Below are positions 8,225-18,363 of a stretch of 31,862 bases of DNA, one piece after another (the first letter of the stretch is position 1; the number at the start of each line of letters is the position of its first letter). The stretch is from assembly GCA_015680685.1 (NCBI GenBank), contig MNCI01001825.1, positions 734,107-765,968 of the forward strand. The letters run 5' to 3'. This DNA is from Gnetum montanum (taxonomy: Eukaryota > Streptophyta > Gnetopsida > Gnetales > Gnetaceae). Position numbers and translations under genes: made by a program. The notes beneath the pieces were generated by a model. The model searched no databases and had not been told where the DNA came from. It was given only the letters and a program-made list of their open reading frames with translations.

Positions 8225-11084
8225 TTGGCACCAAAAAGAAAAAAGTAGGATCATCTCAACCAAGGGAGAAATAGCCTAGAATGGGAAGGGGCCAAGAATA
8301 GGCCCAAGAAGAACCATTTTCAACCCACATCATAGGTTCTCTTAGGGAAGAGGTTGAGGTGGAATCTATTCGATAAATTCTAGAACCAACAGCAACAAAA
8401 AGAAACACTTCCACCAAGATGATGCAATCGTGTGAAAAGTAAATTTTGAGGTAGCCTTGACAGAAGCTTGCCTAAATCAGATGAGATCGAGGGAGGTCCA
8501 AAAAATAATGCTGTAGGAGTTAAAATTTGACCCTTTCCTACTGCAAGCACCAAAATAAGTTCAAGACTAACTGAAGACCTCTCCCATGTGGCCAATCATC
8601 ACTTACATCGAGGATTGCTACATGGGAGAGACATTTTTATTTTGGAACAACAGGCAACCCAAATCAATGGTAAAAATCAAGGACATCTTAGTGTCCTACT
8701 TGGTGCAAGCAATTACTAAAGTAGTTGGGTTACTGAAAACATGGGTAATTCTTGCTGAGATCCCAATGCAAGTGGATCCCAACATCAAGAAAGAATGGAT
8801 GCGATGGTGCTATGGTGTCGACTGCAACAACTTTGGCACACTGACACCAATGGAAAGGATCTACTACAAGATTGTGGTCTTTCACCTCAATCCCACAGTG
8901 AAGCTAAGCAAAATCACCACCTTTTTTGCACAAGCATCTTTGAGTGGGAGATTCCTTATCAATCTTCCATAGCTAATCTATCTAAAGATGAAGAAGTGGT
9001 TTAAAGAAAATGAATGTGGAAGGAAGGCACTCCCCTTTCCATGCCTCATTAAAAAACTCTATCAGAGGGGAGGAATAGTTTGTTACACCAATGATGTTGT
9101 TAGACATGTTTTAGCCACCAACTAGGTATAAATGATGAAAGACAAGATGCCTACAATGACTATTTAAGAAGAGCAGTAGTAATCATCACCTTCACCTTCC
9201 ACTTAAACAACTATGCTAGACATCATTACAACAGCCCAACGGTTGCATGAATGTTGAGAATGGCTTCTAAGTGAACAAGAGCAATGAGTAGGCATGAGTG
9301 GTAGGGACCCATTTATGTACAAACCAGCAATGAGTCACCTAAATGAGGTGGCTTGAACAATCAACTTGATGGGTGGAGGTGGACCTATTTTCTTAGCCCA
9401 AAGAACGTAATTGCCTGCAAGGTTGAATCTTAGCACCAGAGAGGTCATAGTATCTCTCATAAAATAGCAGTCACTCTCAAAAATATTTGGAAATGTCATG
9501 ATCTTCTCAGTGTGCTTGGAGGAATAGTATTGTTGATGTAGCGCCAAGGGCAGGAGACATCAACAAAAGTGGTTGCTAACTGAATTACTGAAACACTCAA
9601 TGCACTTACGACATCTGTACTAGATGTCACAGCACTCAAGGATGTGTAAACATCTGTAGGGATCATAAGTAGTAGAATAAATGTAGCACAACATGAAGAT
9701 CTAGTGGACTAACTGGTAGGAACCAAACAACCACTTCTAGATGTCTTTGACCTTTCAGAAAATATTACTACAACCTAGTAAAAGTTGCTAGAGACAAGGG
9801 GCAAGAACATCATCTTGGAGGGGCAACTTGAAATAGCTAAGGAGTTAAACGAATGCTTGGCTGCTAAAGTTGAGGAATTAAGAGCCTAGATTGCTGACCC
9901 TACATTTTTCAACCGAGCATTAACAAGAGATGAAGTTATTGAATAGCTTAACACTAGACTGAAAGGGGCTGAGGGTGTAATGGAGACAGCAGTGTTCTAA
10001 CAATCCTTGGCAAAGGTCACATAGCAAAAAATTTAGAAGGCCTTAGATCAAACCCACCAAGGGAATGTATAATTGACCATAGAGAACCATCGCCTCTAGA
10101 ATGTTAATGAGCACAAACAACAATTAACTAACTTCATCCATCAATAGCAAGAGCAACTGGCCAAAGCAAACACAAAACTAAGGAAATTGATAATAGAAAA
10201 TAGAAGCTTTTTCATGGAGGAGGTCTGTGCCCTTCATCAGAAAACTATGATTGAGGTAGTTGCTTGGAAATTGGAGGCTCTCAAATTTGAGAGAGCTAGA
10301 TATCATTACAGAGAGCAAGTTGATATATAAAAAGAAGTAAATGAAAAAACACATTTAGTTGGCAAAGACGAAACTGAATGAAACCCTTTAGCAGCTCTAG
10401 CAAGGAAGAGAAGTTTGGCAGCTTATCATTGATGGGATAGATGCTTACAAACAGGTAGAAATCCACATGAAGGAGTGCCATATTGAGGAGATGACGAAAT
10501 ACATAGAGCTTGCCAATTTCCAATATGCAAATCTGGCCATGTACCAAACAGTTGCAGTGAAAACTAGAGAAATAGGTGGCCAGCTCGTACTTGTTGTACA
10601 AGGTCGAGTTTAAGCATTACAAAGACATCAAGAAAAAGCTTGTGGTCATAAACACTAAACTCGAAGTTCTCAAGGGTAAATACATAGATCAAAGATCTAC
10701 CATCAAGAACCTGGCCAAAAGAATGAATAGCTACCAAGAGCTGTAGAACGCAATAAGGACATTTGATGTCGAACAAAAATAGTTCATTGCCTGGTTTGTC
10801 AACATAATGGAGATGTTCCCAATAATGCCTATTCATTGGATATCCTCATTCTAATCCACATTGGTCATGCTACATGGACTATGAATGATTCTTGAAGTAA
10901 GGAAGATAAGATGAATGAATTACTAGATGCCTTTCACCTTCCACTGGAGGTTGCAACCACAGCAGGATAACCATAGCTGCCTCAATCATTGGACGTGCCT
11001 GAAGCTGGCAAAGGTCCTTCAGAACCTTAGAAGCCTCCATCGCTTGAGATTGTTTGATCTTCTCCATAGTCTTCATGCCATTAG
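8225..11084 (+). pseudogene. ORF3: putative plant transposon protein-like domain plus coiled coil
   Basis: This is the extra ORF of the element, in the position of the env-like ORF of Athila. It may start just after a splice-like acceptor with a Lys/Arg-rich segment (APKRKK). The best frame (8586-8972 and on) reads GTLTPMERIYYKIVVFHLNP, LSGRFLINLP, then ALPFPCLIKKLYQRGGIV. That last block resembles the LPFPSLITxLCRxxGV signature of the putative plant transposon protein domain (Pfam PF20167, from memory). From about 9700 to 10850 the translation is a long charged coiled coil (for example QLEIAKELNECLAAKVEELR), and a Pro-rich tail ends near 11084. Stops and shifts are frequent. No signal peptide or transmembrane segment was recognised. 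A homologous copy lies on the minus strand at 28800-31250. Function is unknown. Confidence 0.65.
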
Positions 11085-11275
11085 AGGATGTGTTATCTAA
11101 TTTTGTGTAGCCATGTCATGGTGTTCAATTTTGTGTCATGAATACCATAGTTTTTGTAATTTGTTGATTTGTACACTCGAGCACTCAATTTTATTATGTC
11201 AATTTGTTATGTCAAGAGTTAGTCAATAATCCCATGCCTTTCCAACTTTGTAAAGGAACTTGAGGACAATTTTTC

Positions 11276-11292
11276 ACTTAGTCATGGGGGTA
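11276..11292 (+). promoter_or_regulatory. Polypurine tract of element A
   Basis: GTCATGGGGGTA sits directly before the TGATGAG start of the 3' LTR, where plus-strand DNA synthesis is primed. The same arrangement is seen at 14478-14489 and 25139-25148. The upstream block (TCAATAATCCCAT, 11224-11236, and TTTGTAAAGGAACTTGAGGA, 11249-11268) is conserved in all three copies. Confidence 0.85.
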
Positions 11293-12234
11293 TGATGAGC
11301 ATTAAACTATCATGTTGATGGTTCCCCATTGATGCGGCCTTGTCGATGGGACCTCGTTTACATGGTGTTGCCTCGTCGACGGGGCCACATCGATGTAGCA
11401 TTTACTACATCTACGGGAACCTGTCAACACAATCCTGTAATGAAAACTATAAATATGAGCTCATAGCCATGTTTATAGAGGTCAAGTCATAGTAGTAGTA
11501 GAGCTCTTGTAGTTTTTCCATTTGAAAGTTAGAATATTTCTTTAAGTGCCTGTATCAAGAGTCAAAAACTGTACAGATCTTTATTCAAGAATTGTAATAC
11601 TTGAACCACACCAGTGTGTATGGCAATAAAGATGAGTCTTTTGATCAAGTCTTGCAGCACTTATAATAGATTAATGATTTATTTATGCATTCATTTTTTT
11701 CATTAAATATGCAATTAATTAAGCTAAATTAGACTTTATGTAATCAGTTAATTTTTTAAGCTAAATAGATTAAACACATGAGTACAACCACTTTGAGCAT
11801 AAACATGTATTTACTTAGTAATCCAAGTAGCATTATTTCTTAGTGCACCTAGTAGCGTAGCGCTTGGTAACCCAACACTAGATACATGGGTTTAGGATGT
11901 GTACACAAAGTGGGACTAGATGCTTATGTTAGGACTAGTTAGAGGCTAGTTGAGTAGTTAAATTAGATTAGTTATTAAACCACTTCATCTCTACTTTAAG
12001 TACGAAGAAACATAAAACATAAAATAATAAAAATCATATTCCTCAATTACACTTAAACCATACCCTTGAGTTTCACGAGTGTAGTTGGGAAGACAACATA
12101 CATCCTCAATGTAAAGTTTACTTCCTAGAGACCTAGTGCATCGGAAACTATAGAGTCAATGGAATTCAATCAGATCATGTGTGAACACTTTGTGATTCAT
12201 ATGGTTGGGTGTAGGGGTACCTCGCTGCTCATTA
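11293..12234 (+). repeat. 3' LTR of element A (LTR-c)
   Basis: It starts TGATGAGCATTA after the polypurine tract and ends in GTAGGGGTACCTCGCTGCTCATTA, where the final CA has become TA. A TATA box (CTATAAATATGAGC) is near 11446. The U3 carries GATG/TCGA-rich repeats like LTR-b. The 942-bp length is close to LTR-b (909 bp). Sequence directly after it is a LINE fragment. Confidence 0.88.
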
Positions 12235-12528
12235 GCTTCTATTTCTAAAGATAATAAATCACATTCACATAATAACATTGTGTAAGGTGTTTACATCATT
12301 ACTTTTAACTAATTCAAAAGAATAGTTTTTTAGCCCTCTTTCAATATCTTTCCAAAGTTTAGCACTAAGTCTAGCTCACAAAACAACATATTGATACAAT
12401 ATAGTAGGATAAATGATAATCTAAAATAAATTTTTTCTAACCTACCAAATCTAAAGTCCTAAATTTGTGCACTTGTTTTTGAAAGCATATAGAGCTTTGA
12501 AACCTCCTGTTATTCTTTCTTTGATGCA
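12235..12528 (-). pseudogene. LINE fragment: segment following the RT domain
   Basis: On the minus strand the translation reads ERITGGFKALYAFKNKCTNL, then a segment with ARLSAKLWKDIERGLKNY. This matches the region after the thumb of a group of non-LTR retrotransposon polyproteins, where RxxxGxxALYAxxNxC, RKxLFxxxxxPxxLY and SxxxWKxIE blocks are usual. It is the continuation of the RT segment at 16768-17459: removing 12529-16767 and one duplicated pentamer (ATGCA/ATGTA) restores one reading frame across the junction. The left end is cut by the LTR of element A. It contains several stops. Confidence 0.7.
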
Positions 12529-12638
12529 TGATGAATGGTTACCAATGTTTCATACATGCATGGATCCTATTTATCCACTTATTAATCCTTGTCACAGCCA
12601 AATGTTTAGTTGTGGGGGTCACTTCCAATTCTAATCTT
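12529..12638 (+). pseudogene. gag: gag C-terminal end of a gag-only element
   Basis: The translation reads EWLPMFHTCMDPIYPLINPC, then HSQMF-x-CGG and a stop. It aligns with the last part of the element E gag (VPIFPTCQDPNLPFINSSHA, then QPFFYGG). As in E, the frame ends directly before the T-rich 3' module with no pol in between. The TTGTGGGGGT at 12611-12620 matches the polypurine tract of the same unit (TTGTGGGGGTA, 14479-14489). The upstream part of gag is missing at the insertion edge. Confidence 0.65.
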
Positions 12639-14477
12639 TAGGATTCTTAGTTTTTTTTCATCTTTTTTTTAACACATTTTTTGTTTTACACATTCTATAT
12701 TTTACATATTCTTGTTTTCATGTTATTAATCTTTTCTAATCTATATTTTATACCATCATTAGTACATTTTCTATTTCTTGAATATTTTACACTTTCTTTT
12801 ATATTTTCTTTTATTTTGTTTTGGTGTGATTTTCTAACTTTTTGTTAATAAGTGCTAGGTACAATGCTAATGCGTTGCTTGATGGTGGTATGCACTATTT
12901 TGTTATTTGATTGTTGGTGTTTGGATTCTGGATTTGAATTTCATTATGAATGATTAAGACATGGTTTCTTTTTCATACAATACGTAGTGAGTCCAAAACA
13001 TCCAGCCATCCACAAACTCTATGGCTTTCCTTGTTCTGGACACATGCAGTCCCTTTTTCATCAACAAAACTTTAACAAATTTATGACTTTGGTAGTTTCC
13101 AAAATTGGAAAGGATTCAAAGGTTTGAACAGGGTGTGACTTCAATGGGATTTGGTATTCTTTGCACTTTTCTGTTTGCTTGGGTGCATGTGTGTTTTGCT
13201 GGATTTCTTATTGTTTCGTGTTAACCAATAAAAGGAAGTTAAATAAGTCTTTGCATGGTGTGGTTCTCATAAAAAAAAGATGAGAATTCAAAGTGCATCC
13301 CTTAGACAAACAAAACAGGCTACAAGCACTAGTTATGAAAGTAGAAAGACATGTTACCCATGCCTAAAGGTCCCCTCTAACTAAGGCCCTTCCTGACTTC
13401 CTACTTCTCTTTTCTTCTTTAATAAGAAATGGTGGTTGTTCTGTGGGAGCACTCTTGTGTGTCAGGGGGATGGACTGGACTTAAAATGATGATGCAAAGT
13501 TACTGAATGTGGTTGATTTTGTTCTGAACCAATGATGGGTCCTATCAATTCATTTAACCATAAAATTCACAAGGGACTTCATGTGACCTTAATCAGGAAC
13601 TCCATTCCACTCTCTCTTATCCATATATGCTTCCCATGTCTCACCTCATTGCCAGTTTCATGTTCCTGTTCAATGATGTGTCAGAATTCTTAGGTAGTTT
13701 CTTCTAGGTTTTTGTACTTAACCTTCTATAACTATTAACCATCCATGGAGCCCACAGACTCTTTGGTTTGAAGTTATGCAAGGGCATAAAAGGCTTGTGC
13801 CTACTTTGGGGAGGACCCACTTGCATATCTTTTAGTTGGGTGAGTTAAGTTCTTTACCCTTAGACACTCTAACAATCAAATCTTTTTGTTTACCCCATTA
13901 ATGACATCCAATTATGCACATTATCACAACATTTTTCAGTAAAATTTTCTTTTTGATTATTATGAACTCTTACACCCTCTTCAAATATTTCCTTGTGTCA
14001 AACTTTTTCAAATGTAATGGACCACTTATCTATTTTATCTTATTTGTCAACCTTCTAGCTAACATGACTAAAGAAATCAATCTATCATAATCACAACCTA
14101 GCCAAGTGTAACCACCAATGAGACAAGGCATTTAACAACTATGTGTTACACATTACATACTAATTCATGATTCTATTATGATTGTAGTGGGAAGCATGGA
14201 CTGGATGCAGAACTATCATCACTAAGGATGATGCAGTAGCGCCTTATGATGAGGATTGTTCATGATTTTTGGATTTTTTGGATCATCTAGGGTGTTCACT
14301 TCTCTTATCATGAACACCCAATTTTATAAATATTATAACTTCATACATTTAGGCACTTAGAGTTTGATTATTCCATTTGAGTTAGTTTGTATGTTAGTCA
14401 ATAATCCCATACCTTCCCAATATTTTGTAAAGAACTTGTTCCTCATTTTGTTTAACTTGAGGACGATTTTTCATTCA
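12639..14477 (+). other. 3' noncoding module of the composite's plus-strand half
   Basis: No coding region recognised. It aligns with 6121-8224 and 23252-24770: T-rich tract (12650-12840), CAAACTCTATGG block (13010-13025), GGCTACAAGCACTAGTTATG (13317-13336), GGACCCACTTGCATAT (13815-13830), and a splice-acceptor-like ATTGTAG ending at 14187. As in element E, only a short spacer and no ORF3 follows the acceptor. The last part (14395-14480) has the conserved TCAATAATCCCAT block before the polypurine tract. Confidence 0.65.
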
Positions 14478-14489
14478 GTTGTGGGGGTA
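14478..14489 (+). promoter_or_regulatory. Polypurine tract before LTR-d
   Basis: GTTGTGGGGGTA directly precedes TGATGAGTCATTAAT. It differs from the tracts of elements A and E (GTCATGGGGGTA) at two bases, and the internal tract of this same unit (12610-12620) carries the same two differences. Confidence 0.8.
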
Positions 14490-15305
14490 TGATGAGTCAT
14501 TAATTTGATAGGCCCTGATGTCAAATACTAGACATGATTTTGGATATCCAATGTCATGAGGTATATGCTAGCCTATAAATATAACGCTTGGGCTCATGAT
14601 TTCCAGTCAATTTTTTTCATCAGTTTTTGTCATAGTTAGTGAAGCTCATATAATTTGTTTCCTCCAGAGTTAGAATATTTTCTAAGTGCCTGGAGTAAGA
14701 GTCTAAGTGTGTACGGATCTTTGTTTGAGCACTAATGTACATGAGCGTAGGAGTGTGATGGGAATAAAACGAACTCTTTTGATAATCCTTGCAACATTTA
14801 GAATAGATTAATGTTTCCTTTAATGCACTTTACTTTCATGTACTTTACTTTTATGCATTTAAATTAAGCAATTAATTTTCAGTTGTTAATGAACACAAGC
14901 ACCACTTCAAGCATACATATAGTGCTTAGTAACCCAACAACGCTTAACGTTTGGTAGCCTAGTAGTGCTATATGTGTTTAGGATGTGTTGAGGAAAGTGC
15001 GATGGGTACTTATATTAGGCTAGCTAGGCTAGTTTAGATCTTATTTTCCACTATTCGTTAGCTTACTTAATTAATCTCTTTATCATCATTAGGAGCAACA
15101 TAGAATTAGACAACATAATATACCTCACTTTGGACTAAACCATACGTGAAAAAGCTACCACTAGTCCAACTGGGAAGACAACAAACTGCTACCAAAGCCT
15201 AACGATCTAGATACCACAACTAATTCCATCCATGGAATTGACCAGATCATGCGTGAACACTTGTGATTCGTATGGTTGGGCGTAGGGGTACCTCACCACT
15301 CATCA
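14490..15305 (+). repeat. 3' LTR of the plus-strand half (LTR-d)
   Basis: It starts TGATGAGTCATTAAT and ends GTAGGGGTACCTCACCACTCATCA, 816 bp. A TATA box (CCTATAAATATAACG) lies near 14572, about 83 bases from the start, after a short U3 with GGATATCCAATGTC. It is followed without any spacer by minus-strand gag sequence. Confidence 0.88.
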
Positions 15306-15769
15306 CCTATGTTCATATTTATTAGAACTAGACATTGAAGAGGAAGAGGAAGATGAGGAATTGGGAGAATCACCATGGCTCCTATAGTTCTCCCCATGGT
15401 CCCTTGATTTATCTTGTCTAGTTTTAGAGGAGGTCCTAGGCCTTGAGGCCCTCCTTGATCTAGGACTTACTCCATGTCCTCTAGGATTTTTTTCATTAGT
15501 TGAACATAGTCTTTGAGTGTAGTAAGGATCTAAATGAGCATAGGAAACCCTGCTTTAGGTTGTTCATTCCAATTTTCTTTAATATAGATCCTATCATTTG
15601 TTTTATGAGTGCTTTCATCATGTGATACAGTCTTGATCCTATGTGAAGAAGACATGATTTTACCTGATAACGTGTATGACTTAAAATATTAATATTTTCT
15701 AAAAGATAGATCATTAATCCCTTTACAGTAATCATGTATAATATAACAAATATAGATAACTAGCACCAT
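15306..15769 (-). pseudogene. gag: gag N-terminal part of a minus-strand element
   Basis: Reading leftward from ATG at 15655, the translation aligns with the N-terminus of the element E gag after a frameshift near 15545. YYTQRLCSTNEKNPRGHG, then RRASRPRTSSKTRQDKSRDHG and a Ser run, match NDTQRLSSSNFDTSSED, RRPERPRTFSITN and a Ser run in E. Ser/Arg-rich, probably disordered gag N-termini are usual in Athila-like elements. The frame is cut at 15306 by the end of LTR-d. Confidence 0.65.
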
Positions 15770-15787
15770 CCTTGGCAACAGTGCTAA
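15770..15787 (-). promoter_or_regulatory. Primer binding site, tRNA-Asp type, decayed
   Basis: Read on the minus strand after the LTR end: TTAGCACTGTTGCCAAGG. It matches the Athila/Tat tRNA-Asp primer site (TGGCGCCGTTGCCGGGG) except at positions that are all G-to-A or C-to-T. It shows that LTR-h is a 5' LTR on the minus strand. Confidence 0.75.
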
Positions 15788-16767
15788 TGATGAGCAGTGA
15801 GGTACCCCCTATGTCCAACCATATGAATCACAAGTGCTCATGCACAATTTGGTCAAATTCCATGGATGGGACTAGTTGTGGCATTTAGATCATTATGCCT
15901 TAATTATAGTTCGTTGTTTTCCCACTTGGACTAGTGGTAGCTTTGTCACATATGGTTTAGTCCAAAGTGAGGCATATGATTCTTGATGTTGTTTCAGCCT
16001 TATGCTACTCCTAATGACAATAAAGAAATCAATTATTTAAACTAATTAACAATGGACAGTAAAGTCTAAACTAGCCTATGAGCAATGAGTGTCCATTCCC
16101 AGCTTGTTGTACATATCCTGAGCCCATGTATTCACTACTAGGACTACTAAGTACTATGCTACTAGGCAAACAAAGTAATAATGTTGTTGGGGTTACCAAG
16201 CGAATACATGTTTATGCTTGAAACTAGTCACACTCATTCTACAAATTCATTAATACACATGGAAATGTAAATATTAAGTAAGTACATGAAAAGTAAATTG
16301 CATAGAAAGTAAAGCTAATCTAAGTCAAAGTGCTACAATTAATAAGCATTAATCTCTAGCTTATTATCATTCATGGAATGTGTCTAGGTACATTGCCACT
16401 TAAACAAGACATCATACAACTAACTTAGATCCACATTGTGGGCACTCATTGACTATTCTCGAAGACTATGGAATAAAATCGTAAGAGTTCAACTACTCTA
16501 TTGAGAGTTCAACTACTCTATTGACAAATGAATTATTTTCAAACCATGTGCCCAAGTGCTATATTTATAGGCCAGCACATGTCCTTTGATATTGGATATC
16601 TGACATTGCTTCTTGGGCCTTGATATTGGGTATCTGATATTAGGGCTCTGATATTGAAGTTGACAAAAATCAACTTTTCAACTTTTTACTCAAACAGATG
16701 CAACGACATGTGTTAAGGCATCTATGTTGAGGCATCTGTCTCAACACAACCAACCAATGCTTCATCA
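15788..16767 (-). repeat. 5' LTR of the minus-strand half (LTR-h)
   Basis: On the minus strand it starts TGATGAAGCATTGG (16767) and ends GGTACCTCACTGCTCATCA (15788), 980 bp. A TATA box is near 16557 (CCTATAAATATAGC). The U3 is long, with AGATGCC repeats and several ATATC-containing repeats (16580-16660). A 20-bp tandem duplication sits at 16485-16504 and 16505-16524. The primer site follows at 15787. Its outer end borders ATGTA, the right copy of the target duplication. Confidence 0.85.
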
Positions 16768-17459
16768 ATGTACTTTTTCCATATGTAATTATTCATATAA
16801 ATGAGACCCAAATATTTAAAAGAATTTACTATTTGCACATTGGTGCCTCTAAAATGAAAGTTATAAATAGTATTTCTTGTACTCCAAATCATCAAATTGG
16901 TTTTATCCATAGTTACTTGAAGACCAAATGAGCAACAATAATTTCCTAAAATTTGCAACATATTTTGCATACCTTCTACAGTAGCAAGGCAACATCATCT
17001 ACATATAAAAGAAGATTCACTACTTGGGATCCACTTTTGATAGCATAACTATCTTGATCGTTGCACAACCATTCTTGCATTTCATTAATAAAAATACCAA
17101 AAAGGGTAGGAAAAAGAAGACACCCTTTCTTAACTACACTTTTTCTCTAGAATTGGAAATTTTTTGTCTAAATTATTATCTGTGATTTCAATAATCACTT
17201 ATTCATACAATCTTTGAGTTGCTACAATCAAATCTCAAGGAAGGCTAATTTTATGCAAGTGCAACCATAGTTTTATACAAACCATTGAATCACATGCTTT
17301 TGCAAAATCAGCAAAATAAATAAAAATATTTTTATTAGAGATTTTTGCAAACTTCATGCAATGTCTAAGAGTAAGTGATCAATAGTTGAGTGAATTTTTC
17401 AAAACCATAAAATCATGTAACTACATACTTGAACTCAATTTGTATATCTTCACTATAGT
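16768..17459 (-). pseudogene. LINE reverse transcriptase segment
   Basis: On the minus strand the translation contains IYFADFAKACDSM (palm, first catalytic Asp), GCLLFPTLFGIFINEMQEW, LLLYVDDVALLL with the YxDD motif (about 16992-17007), and VTMDKTNLMIW and VNSFKYLGLIYMN, the thumb-side blocks. The GC-x-L-x-P-TLFG motif and the spacing differ from the QGDPLSP form of common plant L1 elements, so this is another LINE clade, such as RTE/jockey-like; the clade is not settled. Several stops fall between the motifs. The solo LTR at 17460-18358 and the composite insertion at 12529-16767 interrupt the element. It continues at 12235-12528. Confidence 0.85.
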
Positions 17460-18358
17460 TGATGAGTCATGTTTTATAGGTCTCTAATATGGGATATCTG
17501 ATATCAGAGCCATGTTATCGGGTATCCAATATTGGGGCATAACCTCTAATGTCAGAGATCCAATATCATCCCTTCTATGCTAGCCTGTAAATAAAACACT
17601 TGGGTGCATAGTTTATATATAGATTTGGATAGATTTCAATCGATTTTAGAGGTAGACATAGAGAACTTTTGTTAGTTTGTTTCCAATGCATGCTTGTAGT
17701 GTGATGTTAAGTGATTGTATGCCATCCTTATTTAAGTGTGATGTACTTGGATACATTAGATGTTTGGCAATAAAGATCGAGATTACTTCCATCATTGCAG
17801 AATCCACTTAGCTTTATTGTTGTTATTTTTAATTACTTAAATGCTTACTATTTTCCTTAGTTAATATTTATCATTTATTACTCTTTATTATTTCTGTCAT
17901 TAAGCAGAATGAGTACGACTAATTGCAAGTACTTAAGTGTAATTACTTGGTAACCCAGTAGTGTTATTATTTGGTATGCCCAGTAACAGTATGCTTGGTA
18001 ACCCCAGTAGTAGTTGCATGAAGTCCACGACATGTACAGAAGGTTAGGAATGAACACTCATCACACATAGGCTAGTTTAGACTTTACTTTTCATTGTTAA
18101 TGAGACTAAATAATTAATTTCTCCATTCTCATTAGGAGTAACATAAGGCCACAACAACATCAATTATCATATGTCTCACTTTGGACTAAACCATATGTGA
18201 GAAAGCTACCACTAGTCCAAGTGGGAAGACAACAAATTATTATCAAGGTAGAATAATCTAGATGCCACAACTAGTCCCATCCATGGAATTCAACCAGATC
18301 GTGCATGAACTCTTGTGATTCATATGGTTGAGCATAAGGGCTACCTCGTCACTCATCA
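17460..18358 (+). mobile_element. Solo LTR (LTR-e) inserted in the LINE
   Basis: It starts TGATGAGTCATG and ends CTACCTCGTCACTCATCA, 899 bp, with perfect 5-bp duplications ATAGT at 17455-17459 and 18359-18363. The U3 (17460-17580) has several imperfect GATATC/ATATTG repeats before the TATA-like GCCTGTAAATAAAAC. No coding sequence. It is a solo LTR by its intact duplication and lack of an interior. Confidence 0.95.
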
Positions 18359-18363
18359 ATAGT

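Larger units (their letters stand above)
273..12234 (+). mobile_element. Element A: degenerate autonomous Athila/Tat-like Ty3/gypsy retrotransposon
   Basis: The order gag, protease, RT, RNase H, integrase, long 3' noncoding module, third ORF, polypurine tract, 3' LTR is that of Athila/Tat-type Ty3/gypsy elements, which carry an extra ORF after integrase. The 5' LTR, primer site and gag N-terminus are missing or lie outside the window. The 5' limit given is only where gag homology starts. A solo LTR (4745-5653) is nested in it. The 3' LTR ends directly against a LINE fragment at 12235, so the element probably inserted into that LINE; the target duplication would be GCTTC (12235-12239), but the other copy is not visible. 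The element is full of stops and shifts and cannot be active. Confidence 0.8.
12529..16767. mobile_element. Composite insertion of two head-to-head gag-only element halves, in a LINE
   Basis: The 4239-bp block is flanked by near-identical pentamers (ATGCA 12524-12528, ATGTA 16768-16772), and its removal repairs the LINE reading frame. The right part (15306-16767) is a minus-strand 5' LTR, primer site and gag N-terminus. The left part (12529-15305) is a plus-strand gag C-terminus, 3' module, polypurine tract and 3' LTR. The plus-strand LTR end (CACTCATCA, 15305) joins the minus-strand gag exactly. The outer left end lies inside gag but happens to begin TGATGAATGG, like an LTR end. The two LTRs differ in length and U3, so two elements may be involved. 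Confidence 0.7.

Noticed and set aside
10296-11076. Minus-strand open frames of 65-101 codons
   Set aside because: They run antisense to the coiled coil of ORF3, which matches element I on its sense strand.
12529-12640. The TGATGAATGG at 12529 as the start of a normal LTR
   Set aside because: After the first ten bases the sequence aligns with the gag C-terminus of element E, not with any LTR start or reversed LTR end in the window.
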